This document shows positions 24,412 to 36,202 of a stretch of 64,000 nt of DNA, piece by piece; positions within the stretch are counted from its first letter, which is position 1, and each line of letters begins with the position of its first letter. Location: positions 32,093,848 through 32,157,847 of the forward strand of contig NC_061870.1 in assembly GCF_907164915.1 (NCBI RefSeq). Reading direction: 5' to 3'. The stretch comes from Impatiens glandulifera. Lineage: Eukaryota; Streptophyta; Magnoliopsida; Ericales; Balsaminaceae. The notes under the pieces are model-generated. The model was not told the origin of the DNA and did no database searches. It saw nothing but the letters and a program-made list of their open reading frames with translations. The translations under genes and the position numbers were made by a program.

Positions 24412-24465
24412 TATAACTCTTGTATTATCAATTCATTCAATACAATTTTTTTTTATATTCTTACA
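24289..24465 (+). repeat. Right LTR of the copia element
   Basis: 177 bp starting TGTTAGAATATATT directly after the purine tract and ending TTCTTACA before the AAGGT duplication. It contains a (TA)n run at about 24375-24402. Confidence 0.9.
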
Positions 24466-24470
24466 AAGGT

Positions 24471-25299
24471 ATAATTATAATACTTCTCATGCTTACTTTC
24501 ACCTTTTAAGAATATATATATATATATAATTCATAGATCCGTCTCCAAATAAGATCTCAAAAATTCATTTAATTGAATACAAAATTTTTGAATAATGTTT
24601 CCATTTGATTATAATTGTAATGAAAACACTAAATTTATCAAGAAGTTAGTTTTTTATCTTTGATAAACAATCCAAAGTTATATTACAAAGTTTCATTCAC
24701 CAACAAAATTTTTGGTTTTGATGTAGACTTAATTTTATTTTGATGACATGCTTAGGGATGTGAATAATTTCATACCCAATTTCGCACCTAGTATTCTTCT
24801 CCTTATTCTCGTCTTTGGTGTAACTAGTAATAAGAAAGAAAAAGAAATACTAACTTATTATTACATATAAGAGATGTGAGGATTAAGAAAGTTTTAAATA
24901 TTGTAGAGGATAGTTTATATATATATGAACTATTTGAATGTATGAAATATGAATCTACTAAGAGTTTTGGAGCCGGTTATCCATTATCAAACTCAAACTC
25001 GACGGGTATTTCAATTTTAATTTGTATCTCTGACCTCGATTTGAATTACTCCTACCTTGGATATCGAATTTTCGAGTTAGTACCATAGTTATTTGTATTT
25101 AAAAGACTTATTTTTATTAGAAGAGATAGATAATTTAAAATATTATATATATTCAATTAAAATAGGCCTAATAGCAATTCAACCACCTAATGAGAGTAAA
25201 TAAGACTCAATTGGCATGTTGATTGATGACTTAATACTTAAGAGTTAAGAAGAGTCTTCAAATTGTTTGTGATATAAAATTAATATAATGTGTGAAAAG
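24471..25299. other. Intergenic AT-rich region
   Basis: No gene or structured element recognised between the retrotransposon and the promoter of the CYSTM-like gene. Short (TA)n runs are present. Confidence 0.5.
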
Positions 25300-25307
25300 T
25301 CACGTGA
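25300..25307. promoter_or_regulatory. G-box palindrome upstream of the CYSTM-like gene
   Basis: TCACGTGA, a palindromic ACGT-core motif bound by plant bZIP and bHLH factors, lies about 200 bp before the start codon. A TATA-like CTATATAC sits at 25377-25384. Function is inferred from position only. Confidence 0.4.
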
Positions 25308-25507
25308 CAAACGCAATTAAAAGGAAGGAAGGAAGGAGGGGGAAACCTAAATCCATCTTCTTCTTCTTCTTGGCTACTATATACGTAACTTCCAGAGCTT
25401 TGACACCTCTCTGTTTTATCTCTCTCTCTCTCATCATTTATATATGCGCAAGGACATCGGCTAGTATTTCGTACCTATCCATCCGGAGGAGAGAGGAAAG
25501 AGAGAAT

Positions 25508-26183
25508 ATGAGCAGCAACGTCCATCACACCAGCCATAGCCATCATCATCAACAGCCGGATCTAGTACCTCCTTCTACGGTTCATCACACTAGCCATCAA
25601 ACCCCTTTTTTCCCTCCTCCTCCTCATCCAGGTAAATTCGCCTCCAAACCCTAACCCTATTTCCATCCCCCTTTTCTTTCAAATGTTTCGAATCGTTTGT
25701 AACGACACCTTCATTCGCCCTCACTCTTTCATTCCCTGTCTTCTCAGTACGATTTTTTTTTCTACTTTTCATACACTTTTGACCCAATTCTTTGTAAGTA
25801 ATTGTCTTCTGATTGATTGATTGATTCGTTTCGTTTATTATTTTAGGGCCTCCGCCACCGACGTTTTGGCCTGATTCTTACCCGCCGCCGCTTCCACCTC
25901 CTCGTCACAACATTAATCCTCCTCCTCCTAGTTATCAACAGTATTTCGGCCCTTCCGTTCCTCCGCCGCCGCAAGATATGTATCACCACCATCATAACCA
26001 AGGTTACGATCGAGGAGGATGCGATTGTTGCTGTCCATTTCTCACCACATGGTGCGTAAACACTCTCTCTCTTTACTCTTTCTTATTCGTAATCAAAACC
26101 CTAGATTATTTATACAGATGTTGTTTTCTCTCTGCAGCTTATCTGCTCTTTGTTGCTGCTGTCTTCTGGAGAGGAGCTTCTAG
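25508..26183 (+). CDS. Small His/Pro-rich CYSTM-like membrane-associated protein
   Basis: Three exons (25508-25631, 25847-26051, 26138-26183) join to 124 aa. The N-terminus is rich in His and Ser, and the middle is rich in Pro (PPPP and PPPSYQQ runs) with Tyr and His. The C-terminus reads GGCDCCCPF, LTTCLSALCCCCLLERSF and stop. A Cys-dense hydrophobic tail of this kind is the signature of the CYSTM (cysteine-rich transmembrane) module of small eukaryotic stress-tolerance proteins, where it anchors a disordered Pro-rich head to membranes. Spliced frame continuity through both introns supports the model, and the intron-retaining frames end quickly. Exact biochemical function is unknown. The tail is shorter and ends LLERSF instead of the LLDACF I recall as usual. 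Confidence 0.75.
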
Positions 26184-27958
26184 TGCTGCGATAAGGGAAT
26201 TTTTTTAACTTACCAATTACATATGCAAAACTTAAAACCTAAATAAGAATGTGTAATACTGATTATTTTACTGTCTCAGATACCAGTTCTTTGGAATACA
26301 TATATACATACATATGACTGTTGGGTTTTCTTTTGTGTTCTGTTTTAAGTTACTCTTGCTATGTTCCTGAATCCTCATCCATCCCCAGTTATATGTCGTC
26401 TTATTCAAATTTCATACAGATGATGCTACAAGTTTAATTAAAAGACAGTGATATTTTGTACTATAATTTATTAATTTAAGAGTTTGTTGATCTTAGTAGG
26501 GATGACAATGGTACACTCGGAAGTGAAGTACCCATTCTTTATTACCAATACTTCTTATGAATTTGCCTCTATTATCTTCATACCTAGACTACTAAAGAAT
26601 CCAGTTTTTTTTATTTGAGAACACTGGTTTCGCGTAGGAGTGCGATTAGTTTTCAAGAGTGCGATTAGTTCTCGTGGGTTAAGCACATAGACCGCAAACA
26701 TATTTAACCATTTAATCATGCGCCTTGTCTTCTGACGGGCTCAAACCCAGGACCTCATAGACCCCTTGTCGTTTGACGGGTTCAAACCCAGGATCTCAGA
26801 TAGACATGAAATATTAAAAATAAATTAAAAATTAAGAGTTACGAGTAGGAATAGAAATTGAAATTCCGAACTTAATAGAGTAATCATTTTCTCCTCATTC
26901 TTTACTTGACCCAAATTTAAAAAATATACGAAACCGATTCTGACAACCAAGTACAAAAATCAGTTTGTGTACAAAAATCAGTTTGAGTTTGTGTACAAAA
27001 ATCAGTTTATTTGCAGTATTTCCTTGTATTCTTGAAGTTGAATTTTTATGTAATTTGAGTCCGTGCATAGCTTAGTTTTTTTTTAATTACCAAAAGTCTT
27101 GGATTATTTGGAGATCAAGTTATTTAAGATTTTTACTAGGTTATTTATTTTTACTTTGTTTTATTTTTAAAAAAATTATCATTTAATGAAAAATTAGGTT
27201 ATTTAGATTTTTAATTAATTGAATTATTATTATATATATTTCATTTATAATTAATAAATTCATGTGATTTTTTTATTTATTTTAAAATTGGTATAAAATT
27301 GGAATTATTAATATAAAATTATCTTTTTCTTCTAATTTTATTATTTTGATATATAATGTGGTTAATCAATCAAATAAAATGAAGGGTACTTAATAATGTT
27401 TATTGTAATCTAAATACGTTTTTAATATAATGTAATATTTTTAATAGTTAAATTATTACTTTATTAAAAAAATTATAATATAAAGAAAAAAAACAAATTT
27501 TGGTATTTATTTACATATTTATATTTAAATAATGGATATATATTTTAAAATAATATAATTTATTTTTTATTAAACAATAAATTATAAATAAAAATATATT
27601 ATTAAATTTAATATTGAATAAAAAATATAAAATAAATTCAAAACTAAACTAAAATAATATATATTTTAAGTGGAGAGCTCATTAAAAATGACTATTATCT
27701 CAATGTATAATTATGATAAATAAATAATATAAAAATTAGAGTTTATTTAATTTTAAATTAGCTGAATATAAAAAATAAAAACAAAATTCACGAAACCTAA
27801 GGAAAAATAAAAACAAAGAGCTTTATTAGGCGGCTAAGGGGGGAGTGCGGCGCCAATTGAACAAACCCTAAACCTGCTATCTGCTGCGCATTGGAGGCTG
27901 GAAGCTGATTCTTCGTTTCCACTTGAAGCACCCATCCACATCTCTGAACAAGCTAATT
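26184..27958. other. Intergenic region between the CYSTM-like gene and OLA1
   Basis: Includes the 3' flank of the small gene, a hAT-like end TAGTAGGGATGACAATGG at 26494-26511 whose partner end I could not find, and a 41-bp tandem repeat with a tRNA B-box-like motif (26723-26804). The rest is AT-rich. The last 120 bp (from about 27830) are GC-richer and are the likely OLA1 5'UTR. Confidence 0.5.
26723..26804 (-). repeat. 41-bp tandem duplication with tRNA B-box-like motif
   Basis: Two 41-bp units (26723 and 26764 onward) share CCTTGTC, TGACGGG, TCAAACCCAGGA and CTCA blocks. On the minus strand each contains GGGTTTGAACCCGTC or GGGTTTGAGCCCGTC, like the internal B box of RNA polymerase III promoters. 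This may be part of a tRNA-derived SINE. Confidence 0.5.
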
Positions 27959-30900
27959 ATGCCTCCGAAGGCAAAGAAGGAAGCTCCGGTCGAAAGGCCC
28001 ATTCTTGGCCGTTTCTCTTCTCACTTGAAAATCGGAATCGTAAGCTTACCTATCAGTATAATAGATTTTTGATTCATTACAGCACCAAAGGGATGAGATT
28101 CCCTTGTTTTAATCAATGAAAAGTTCTAAGCTTTGGAAGATGAGAAATTTCGAATCAACCAGCTGACTTGTGGATCTTATGGGATTTACTATTTTTCTTT
28201 GTGGCTAGTATTCGAACGGATTTGTCACCGTTAACTCCCAAGGATCGGAGTTACAGTGTTCATAATACCCGTTAGATTAAGTTCCCTCAACTTCTAGTAT
28301 CAATCGATTACTAAAATTATGTGGTCCTATGCAACACTAGCTGATTGCTTTTATTTAGGACTGCTCGTTCTGCAATTTATTCAAATTACTAATTATGCAG
28401 GACTAACTGATTGGTTTGTGTCAATTATCTGTTTCTGCCTATTGGATTTAAGATATTTGTTCAATCATTTTTTGCTTAAATACCTTTCCTGATCTCAATA
28501 TATGGTTATCTATGCAGGTTGGATTGCCAAATGTGGGCAAGTCTACCCTTTTCAACACCTTGACGAAACTGTCAATACCCGCTGAGAACTTTCCATTTTG
28601 TACCATTGAGCCTAATGAGGCACGGGTTAATATCCCCGATGAACGTTTTAATTGGCTTTGCCGGTTGCACAATCCGAAGACTGAGGTTTGTTGATGAACA
28701 CTAAAAATGGCATCTACTACATATATGCAACGCCTGTTACGTTTTACTGGAATTTAGCAGCCTTGCATGTTAGTGCATTATATTATTTATGTTTGCTTTG
28801 GAATGACCATGATCTTGAGTTTTAGCACTCTTTATCGTTCCAATGTAGAGTTAGTTGAAGGTTGATGATGAAGGACTATAGACATGTATATTAATCAATT
28901 TGCACCAGGAGAGGGGATTCACAATGAAACAAATTGAGGATGGGATTTTTTTTTTTGTGGATTGTTCTTTTACTCCATTAACAGCCAAAAAGTTGTCAGG
29001 GATGAAGTTGCTAAATTTTATATAGGTAGGATTAGAGATTAGGAATACATGAAAGGCTAAAATGTCATAAACTATTGGAGTAGTCTTTTGTTGAAGGGGT
29101 ACTCTGCTGCCGTATAGGTAATCTGTTTTTTAATCCAATTAGGTAGTGGTTTGATATGATACTTGTTCTATGGATATATATTTGAATATACTAGCAGGAA
29201 AGTGATCTACCTTTCTAGTTCAAACCTCTGTAGTATTTTACTATATGCATCATTCATATTGTTTGTTCATTGTAAACTGTTTTCCTTTTTTATATGGTGT
29301 CATGTTGGAAATGTGATATTCTGTTTATGTCGTTTTTAATTAAATTATCCTCCTTGTTTACCCACTGTTCTCAATTGTCAGGTATCAGCTTTTCTTGAAA
29401 TTCATGATATAGCTGGACTTGTGAAAGGTGCTCATGAAGGGCAAGGATTAGGGAACAGTTTTCTCTCTCACATTCGTGCAGTTGATGGAATTTTTCACGT
29501 CTTACGTAAGATTTTTTTCCCTATTTTGTGCAGTATCTCAATTTTGTTTAGTTTGTCGTCATTCTTTCATATTTACCTTTTTATATTACTTTGATATTTC
29601 AGGGCTTGCTTGATCAACCATATTTTACACTTGTAGATAGATGCTTTTTACAATAAGTGGGTCCATCCCTTTAAACTAGTTGTAGAATTATCAGTAAATT
29701 GATGTGATAATATTTTGGATAGTAGGGGCTTGTTACTACTCACTCCATTCATCGTTGCTGCCAAAACATTATTTTGATACCTGTTTATTCTCTTCCTACC
29801 CAATTCCTTTCCACTAGATCATAGACAAAAACAGACCTTATTAAAAAATGAGAGTTCCTGTCTCCAGCTTATTTACATAAAGCTTGTAAGAATGTTGAAC
29901 TATTTGTTTTGGTCTTTTGTCTTAGGTGCTTTTGAAGACCCAGATATTATCCATGTTGATGACACGGTTGATCCAGTCAGGGATCTAGAAATTATTACCG
30001 AAGAATTACGGCTCAAGGTATGTCATGTGAAGATCAAACATAGTTGCTGATTTTATATGTAGTTTTCCAGCCTTGGTCATAAGGCAAGGTGCACAATGAT
30101 GTTAAATGGAAATTGTTAAAAAAATTGGACATTCTTAATTTTCTCTTGTCCAAGCTTGGATCTTTACACAACATTATATTTCAGTTTATCAACAACCATT
30201 ATCTTGTTTCACTTATACTGGATGTTTGAGGCATGTTTTTCATGCAGACTTAATAGATTAGTCATAATTTTGTGTACCTTTTATAATTTAGCCATTTCCA
30301 TGGTAGATGGAGACCTAATTGCGTAGTGTTTATATCATTAGTAGAATTCAATTTGTATGAAGATTTTGTTTAGTGTTCAGAACTTGTGAGGTGATTTGAT
30401 AACAATTGTTTACTTTATAAGCTCTTGATGACTGTACCTACTGCTTGATTCTCATGCTACATGTAACTTTGGGAAAATTTTATGTTATCTTTCCTTTTTT
30501 ATCATCTACTAATGTTTCTCAATCCTGCCTTTTAACCCCAACATTGTTCATTTGTGGCAATTATTATTCCTGAGACATTTGGATGTTTCTTGTTACTGAA
30601 GGACCTTGAGTTCATGGCAAGAAAGATAGACGATGTTGAGAAGAGCATGAAGAGAAGTAATGACAAGCAGCTGAAGATAGAGCTTGAGCTGTGTATGCGG
30701 GTATGTTAAATATATGACTTTATAACACCATTTGGAAACACTTATTTTTTCTGCATTTGTAAATGTTTCCAGTTGCAGTATCAAAAACAAAAGTGTTTTC
30801 AAATGGTTAATATGCTATCTTGTTTCTCTGTTTCAAAACCTTTGTTTGGATAAAACTATTTATTCTTATAACATTTCATATTATTGTAATTTATAGACTT

Positions 30901-33137
30901 TTTTTTTGTGGCAAATCAAGTGTATTAATACCAGCAGAAAACCATCACTTGCATGGTTGAAACATAATTATATGCATGATTTGATAAAGTTTAGCTTCTT
31001 TCTCCAGTAAATTCTACTATAATTAGATATCAACAAGAAAATGACACATTCTCATTAGTGGGAGTTAAACGAGATCTTTATTTTAGTTTAGTAAAGCCTT
31101 TTGGATGACTTGTTTTTGTGTTCTTGGAAATCCTCATTCTGATGTAGCAGGGCTTCCTTTTTTTCACTTATAACTTACCATGTCGGCACATAATTTAGTT
31201 CTGTATATTGACGTTCTTGTACTTTTATTTCCGCTCACTGTAACTAAGAATACCACTTGTGCTCATAACTTTTACATCCTTCTTGAAATGTTAACATTTC
31301 TTTCAAAAAAGTAGCACTGTATATATCGTTAAGTTCTTCCACTGTCTATTTTGTTTACATGTGTATGCATTAAACAATGATAATATTGCCACAGGTCAAG
31401 GCATTTATAGAGGAGGGGAAAGATGTTCGTTTAGGGGATTGGAAAACTGCAGATATTGAAATACTGAATACCTTCCAATTGCTGAGTGCCAAACCTGTTG
31501 TTTATTTAGTAAGTCACTTTTCTTTTTGAGGTGTGGTTGTCTTCCATTTCTGATCGTCACCAAACTTCACTGATACATTTGTACTTATCCGCTCTGGAAT
31601 TCTCACTTCACTGTACAGGTTAACATGAATGAAAGAGATTATCAGAGGAAAAAGAACAAGTTTCTGCCCAAAATTCATGCTTGGTAAATTATATTTTCCA
31701 TCTTTACCTTATTCTAGCATATTTTTGTCAATCTTCTTCTGTTCATTAGTCTATTTATATCTTCTCATTTTTTTTACTTTTACACAATATTTTTGTCAAT
31801 TAATTGAAGACAGATAAGACATGTGACTTCTCTACAAATATCTCATCTGTAGTTTTGATTTTTGTAGGGTTCAGGAACATGGAGGGGAGCAAATCCTTCC
31901 TTTCAGTGCAGGCCTAGAGAGAAATCTTGCTGATATGCCTGAAGATGAAGCTGCAAAGTATTGTGAGGAAAACAAAGTACAAAGGTAAGTCTATAATTTA
32001 ATCTCTGAGCTAGACAATTTCTATTGAACCTGATTCTGTTTGATTTTTTTCCATGAGTGTTTTTTTATTGTTTGCTGGTCAAAGCTGATTACAAATAATT
32101 GAATTTATCTGTAATGTTGATACTGGTTCACACATACATAAAATGCGCTTTTGAGAAAATTGGTTAGGTGAAATTGAATGTGTGGTAGGCAATTATTAGT
32201 TTAAATTAAGGTGTCTTGACTAGGAAAGCATTCACCTAATTGAAAGATATCTCAGTTAGGAGAAAGATAAACTAATTGAAAATGTATTTGGTGCTTCTTA
32301 ACAGCTTTACTGTCATGTTGTTATCTTTCATGCAGTGCCCTACCAAAGATCATAAAGACTGGATTTGCGGCCATCAACCTTATTTACTTTTTCACTGCAG
32401 GCCCTGATGAGGTATTACCATGAATAATTAAATAACACTTCCTTGCTATTTTATCTTTTCATTTTTCAACTATTACTACTCTTGGCTAAACCGATCCTGT
32501 TCATAATTCTTTTCTTCATGAATGATCATGATACCACAGTCCATTGTTGACTGCATTAGATTAGATCTAAGTATGTCAAAACTTTTCCTTGATGAATCAT
32601 TGCAGGTCAAATGCTGGCAGATTAGAAAACTAACAAAGGCTCCTCAAGCTGCTGGAACCATTCATACCGACTTTGAGAAGGGATTCATTTGTGCTGAGGT
32701 ATATCCATCTTTCTTAACAGTTCATTTATCCTGTTTTCAGGATACTTTAATTTGTTGCTTTCTCTAAACAACACCATTCCATTTGGTTTTCTGTGACCAG
32801 GTTATGAAGTTTGAAGATCTAAAGGAGCATGGCAGTGAAACAGCTGTTAAGGTACATTTCAGGATAGATTATTATGCGTTCTCTATTATTTAAGCTGTCT
32901 ATACAATTCTTTTGATGATTGTATGTTGTTTTATTCCACTGTTTCTGTCATCCTGTTACAACAATAAATCTGGGTTCCACTCTCAGCAGTTATTGACTTC
33001 TCTTTTGTTTGTTTTTGTCCTGTTTTTGGTAACAACAGGCTGCTGGCAAGTACAAACAGGAAGGTAAAACATATGTTGTTCAAGATGGAGACATCATATT
33101 TTTCAAGTTCAATGTTTCTGGTGGTGGAAAGAAGTGA
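27959..33137 (+). CDS. OLA1: Obg-like ATPase 1 (OLA1/YchF)
   Basis: Cytosolic P-loop NTPase of the YchF subfamily that prefers ATP and associates with ribosomes; plant homologues affect stress responses. Twelve exons join in frame to 392 aa: 27959-28039, 28518-28685, 29382-29505, 29926-30017, 30602-30700, 31395-31508, 31619-31683, 31868-31984, 32336-32411, 32606-32698, 32801-32851, 33039-33137. Motifs are GLPNVGKST (29-37, P-loop), DIAGLVKG (92-99, switch II) and NMNE (228-231), the replacement of the GTPase NKxD motif that explains ATP specificity. A C-terminal TGS domain covers about 305-388. Length matches plant homologues (about 394 aa). The exon at 30602 uses an AAG acceptor. Confidence 0.95.
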
Positions 33138-35913
33138 GATTGGCTTGGGAAGTTTGAATGTAACATTCATCAATTAGCATCATCATCATCATCTCTACTT
33201 ATTTATGTTTATTACTACTGGGTTGAGTTTGTATTAAATTTTTGTCCTTTTAAGTTGGATCCGATCCACTATAACTTAAGTTTTTTATTTATTTCTGTTG
33301 AATAGGCCAGACACTAGTAATTGGCCTGAAAGCCAATAACAGTACTGTTTTGTGATCCTCCTTTATTTATTGAATATTTAAGCATATTTTTTCTCTTTTA
33401 AGGCAATAATAAAAAATATTGAAATGAAATGATATGATGATATCTAATATTTTTAAATGCATTTAAATTACAGATATATTTAATTTAAATGCAGTTAATG
33501 ATATAAATTACAGAAAGTGTGACCACTTCAATTGTCAAAACAAACAAGACTTGAGACTTCTCCCCCACAAGTATTGGACAGTGGTGATACTTTTAGTCAC
33601 GTGAACTCTTCTAGTTAAAAAAAGCTGCTATTTTTTTGTGGACTAGTAAAAATGTAAAATAATTCTTTTGTCTTCTCTTTATTTATTTGTAAAAAGCTGA
33701 ACTCATTTATATTTGAATAAACAAAAGATTTTTAAAAAGTGTTTTTTTTAATTAAAAAGAAATAAATGATATTTTAATATTTTGGTAAGTAATTAATTGC
33801 TGAAAGATGATATATTTATTGAATATTATTCAATTAACTTTGTGACAAGTTGTCACAAAATTGGCAATTAGGTCGGTTTTAGAATGTTTTACATTTTGAT
33901 GGGTTTTGGAAATGATAGTTATGTTAAATTTGTGCAGATTTTTTATTTTTTTGTTTATAATAATTAAATGGACTATCTGTGTTATGGGGGACTTGAAGTT
34001 GTAGATGCTTAAAAATGTACAATTGTTACTGTCACACTTGATGGCTTATATATTTATATTTAATATTGTTGCATTAAACTGTCATTTTCAGTTTTGCTGG
34101 ATGGGGTTTGTTATTTGTTGGATTAATTTAACACATTTACTATCCAATATATTTTTTTTAAATAATATATATGTATTTATGTGTTTTATTTATTTATTTA
34201 TTTATCAAACACATGCATAATAATAATAATAATAATGCTATAGAATTTGAAGCAAAATAATGAGATGGAATAATTGCAAATGCAATTATGCAATGCAACT
34301 AAAGAATTAATGTTTCATTCAGAAAAATAAACCTATATTCAAAATCCTAATATAATAATTAGTTGCATAATCATTCTCCGATTTTTATTATTATAATGAA
34401 TAATTTGAAACAAAAAGTAAGCAAGTTGAAGTAATTAAACTTATCATACACTTTAACATTAGCAATTAGAATAAGTTGTTTACTATTAATTAAACTTATC
34501 TTAAGTCTAATCAAACTAATCTTTATTAGTAGTTGAGCCTCAATTATTTTATGAAACAAATAAATATTCTAAAGGTGTATAATTGGTTGTTAATGATGAT
34601 TTAATTGAAACGTCTCACTTTCAAATGATTTATTGTCCGGATAAATTAATGACTTGTTAAATTAATCACTTTACTCAAATAAATTACTTTAAAATAAAAT
34701 AGCAAAATGGTTGAAAAAAGTAGGGCTAAAAGCTTAACCTTTTTTTGTTACCATGCCTGATATGATTATATTTATTTTTTTGTTGAAGTGTATTAAAAGT
34801 GTGTATTTATCATTTTATTTGAAAACCATAAGTGTGTAATTAATTGCAAAACAATAATAATGTCTTCACTTAGACAAATGAATTTATATATATATTTTTA
34901 AGTAAGGTGACATTCCTTAGTCATGAGACTAATTTCCAAGGCGTTTTCATCTGAAACAGAACCCTGTCACTTTGGATTTCTTAAGTCGATTCTTACCGAC
35001 TAATAATAAGGTAATGGGTTTCTTGTTTTAATTCAAATGCCTCCCAATTATCTTAGAAATGAATTTATTGGGAATTTGTAATCAGATTTAAATATAAAAT
35101 ATCATAACACTATTTAAAAAAAAACAAAAAAAACATTGAAGTGTTAAGCTCAAGCTGGTCCAAAAAGTACATATGAGCTTACAAAGTATTAATTTTGATG
35201 CAAAGATTTAGGACCATTTTCCACGTGGCTCAATGCCATTTGTCAATAGAAATGAAAATGTAATATTGGTCCTACATAGATCATCCATCTTCTTCTTCCT
35301 CCATTATGCTCACACCAACTTCACCTCTCCTCTAGTAAATAGAGAGAGAAACCCTAGTCAAAAGGGCATCCTACGTGGCATATTGGCCACATTCTCCCAT
35401 GCCCCTGCTTTGGCAGGCGTCAATTTCCAGATAAAAAAATGAAAATAAAACAAAGGACACCCTCAAAAGCTTAAAACTGGATTTAATAAATCCATCTTGC
35501 GTCCGCCATTGCAGAACTGTTGATTCTCTCTTCTATGCTCTATTGGCGGGTAAATTATATATTAATAAAGCTTCCATTAAAACAAATTTTCCTAAATGTG
35601 CTTTTCTCCCGCTGCTTAATGACACTATTTTCAGCTTTCCCTCCTTTATTCACATTTTAAAGACATTTTAGGATTCTCTAAATCTGGGTTTTGTTTAAAT
35701 TTAAGTAAAAGTGAGAAAGTTGGTGCCTTTTTCTTAACTTTTTATGTTTCTTTAAGGGTATATGATATATCTACTAAATGAAGTGAGTGAGGGTAGAGAG
35801 ATAGTGCTGCTTTTTGTTTTTTTTTCTCACTCATGTTAGGGTTCTTCATCTTGAAGGTCTAAAGAAATTGATACCCCATTTTGAAGAGAGTTGTGCTGTA
35901 GTACATTAGTGGT
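33138..35913. other. Intergenic region between OLA1 and GHR1
   Basis: OLA1 3'UTR, then AT-rich sequence without a recognisable gene. The GHR1-proximal part contains two ACGTGGC motifs (35221-35228 and 35372-35379). The likely GHR1 transcription start lies after about 35800. Confidence 0.5.
35221..35228. promoter_or_regulatory. G-box/ABRE-type motif upstream of GHR1
   Basis: Perfect palindrome CCACGTGG about 980 bp before the GHR1 start codon. A second ABRE-like TACGTGGC lies at 35372-35379. Paired ACGTGGC motifs often mediate abscisic-acid response, which would suit GHR1, but function here is inference. Confidence 0.4.
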
Positions 35914-35967
35914 ATGTATACTCGATACCCATTTTGTATCACTTCACTGACAGTGAGAGTGCTCTGA
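35914..35967 (+). other. Upstream ORF in the GHR1 leader
   Basis: ATG at 35914 opens a 17-codon frame (MYTRYPFCITSLTVRVL) ending TGA at 35965-35967, upstream of the main start and before the probable leader intron (36034-36197). It is a uORF only if transcription starts upstream of 35914. Confidence 0.4.
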
Positions 35968-36202
35968 GCTTTTTGCTACAGAAGAAGAAGAAGATCTACA
36001 TTTTCCCAATCTGTAAGACCCAATTTATGCAAGGTAAGCGAATGCAAAGCTTGAAAATGGCTGATTCTAGTGCTACATTTGATTTCATTCGTTTATTTAA
36101 ATCTTTCTATTTTAAAGTCTAGTCTAGTCTTTCTTGCTTTTTCTTTTCTGGGTTTTTCGTTCTTCTTGTTAAATCTTCTTTCTTTCTTCTTTCTCAGTTA
36201 AA

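Larger units (their letters stand above)
19610..24465 (+). mobile_element. Degenerate Ty1/copia LTR retrotransposon
   Basis: A 4,856-bp element with two 177-bp LTRs, flanked by the perfect 5-bp duplication AAGGT (19605-19609 and 24466-24470). The LTRs start TGTTAGAATAT and end TTCTTACA. Just inside the left LTR is a primer-binding site TGTTATCAGAGC, one mismatch from the initiator tRNA-Met complement. A purine tract GAGAAGGGG touches the right LTR. Domains in order are gag, protease, integrase, reverse transcriptase and RNase H, which is the copia order. The frames are broken by many stops and shifts, and by a nested insertion. The LTRs differ at many sites, including indels, so the insertion is old. 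Confidence 0.93.

Noticed and set aside
19610..24465. Potentially active retrotransposon
   Set aside because: Stops in gag, DSN in place of the protease DSG, frameshifts in integrase, a nested insertion in RT and diverged LTRs.
25292..25654. 120-codon frame beginning upstream of the CYSTM-like gene
   Set aside because: Reads through the promoter region in another frame from the real N-terminus and into intron 1.
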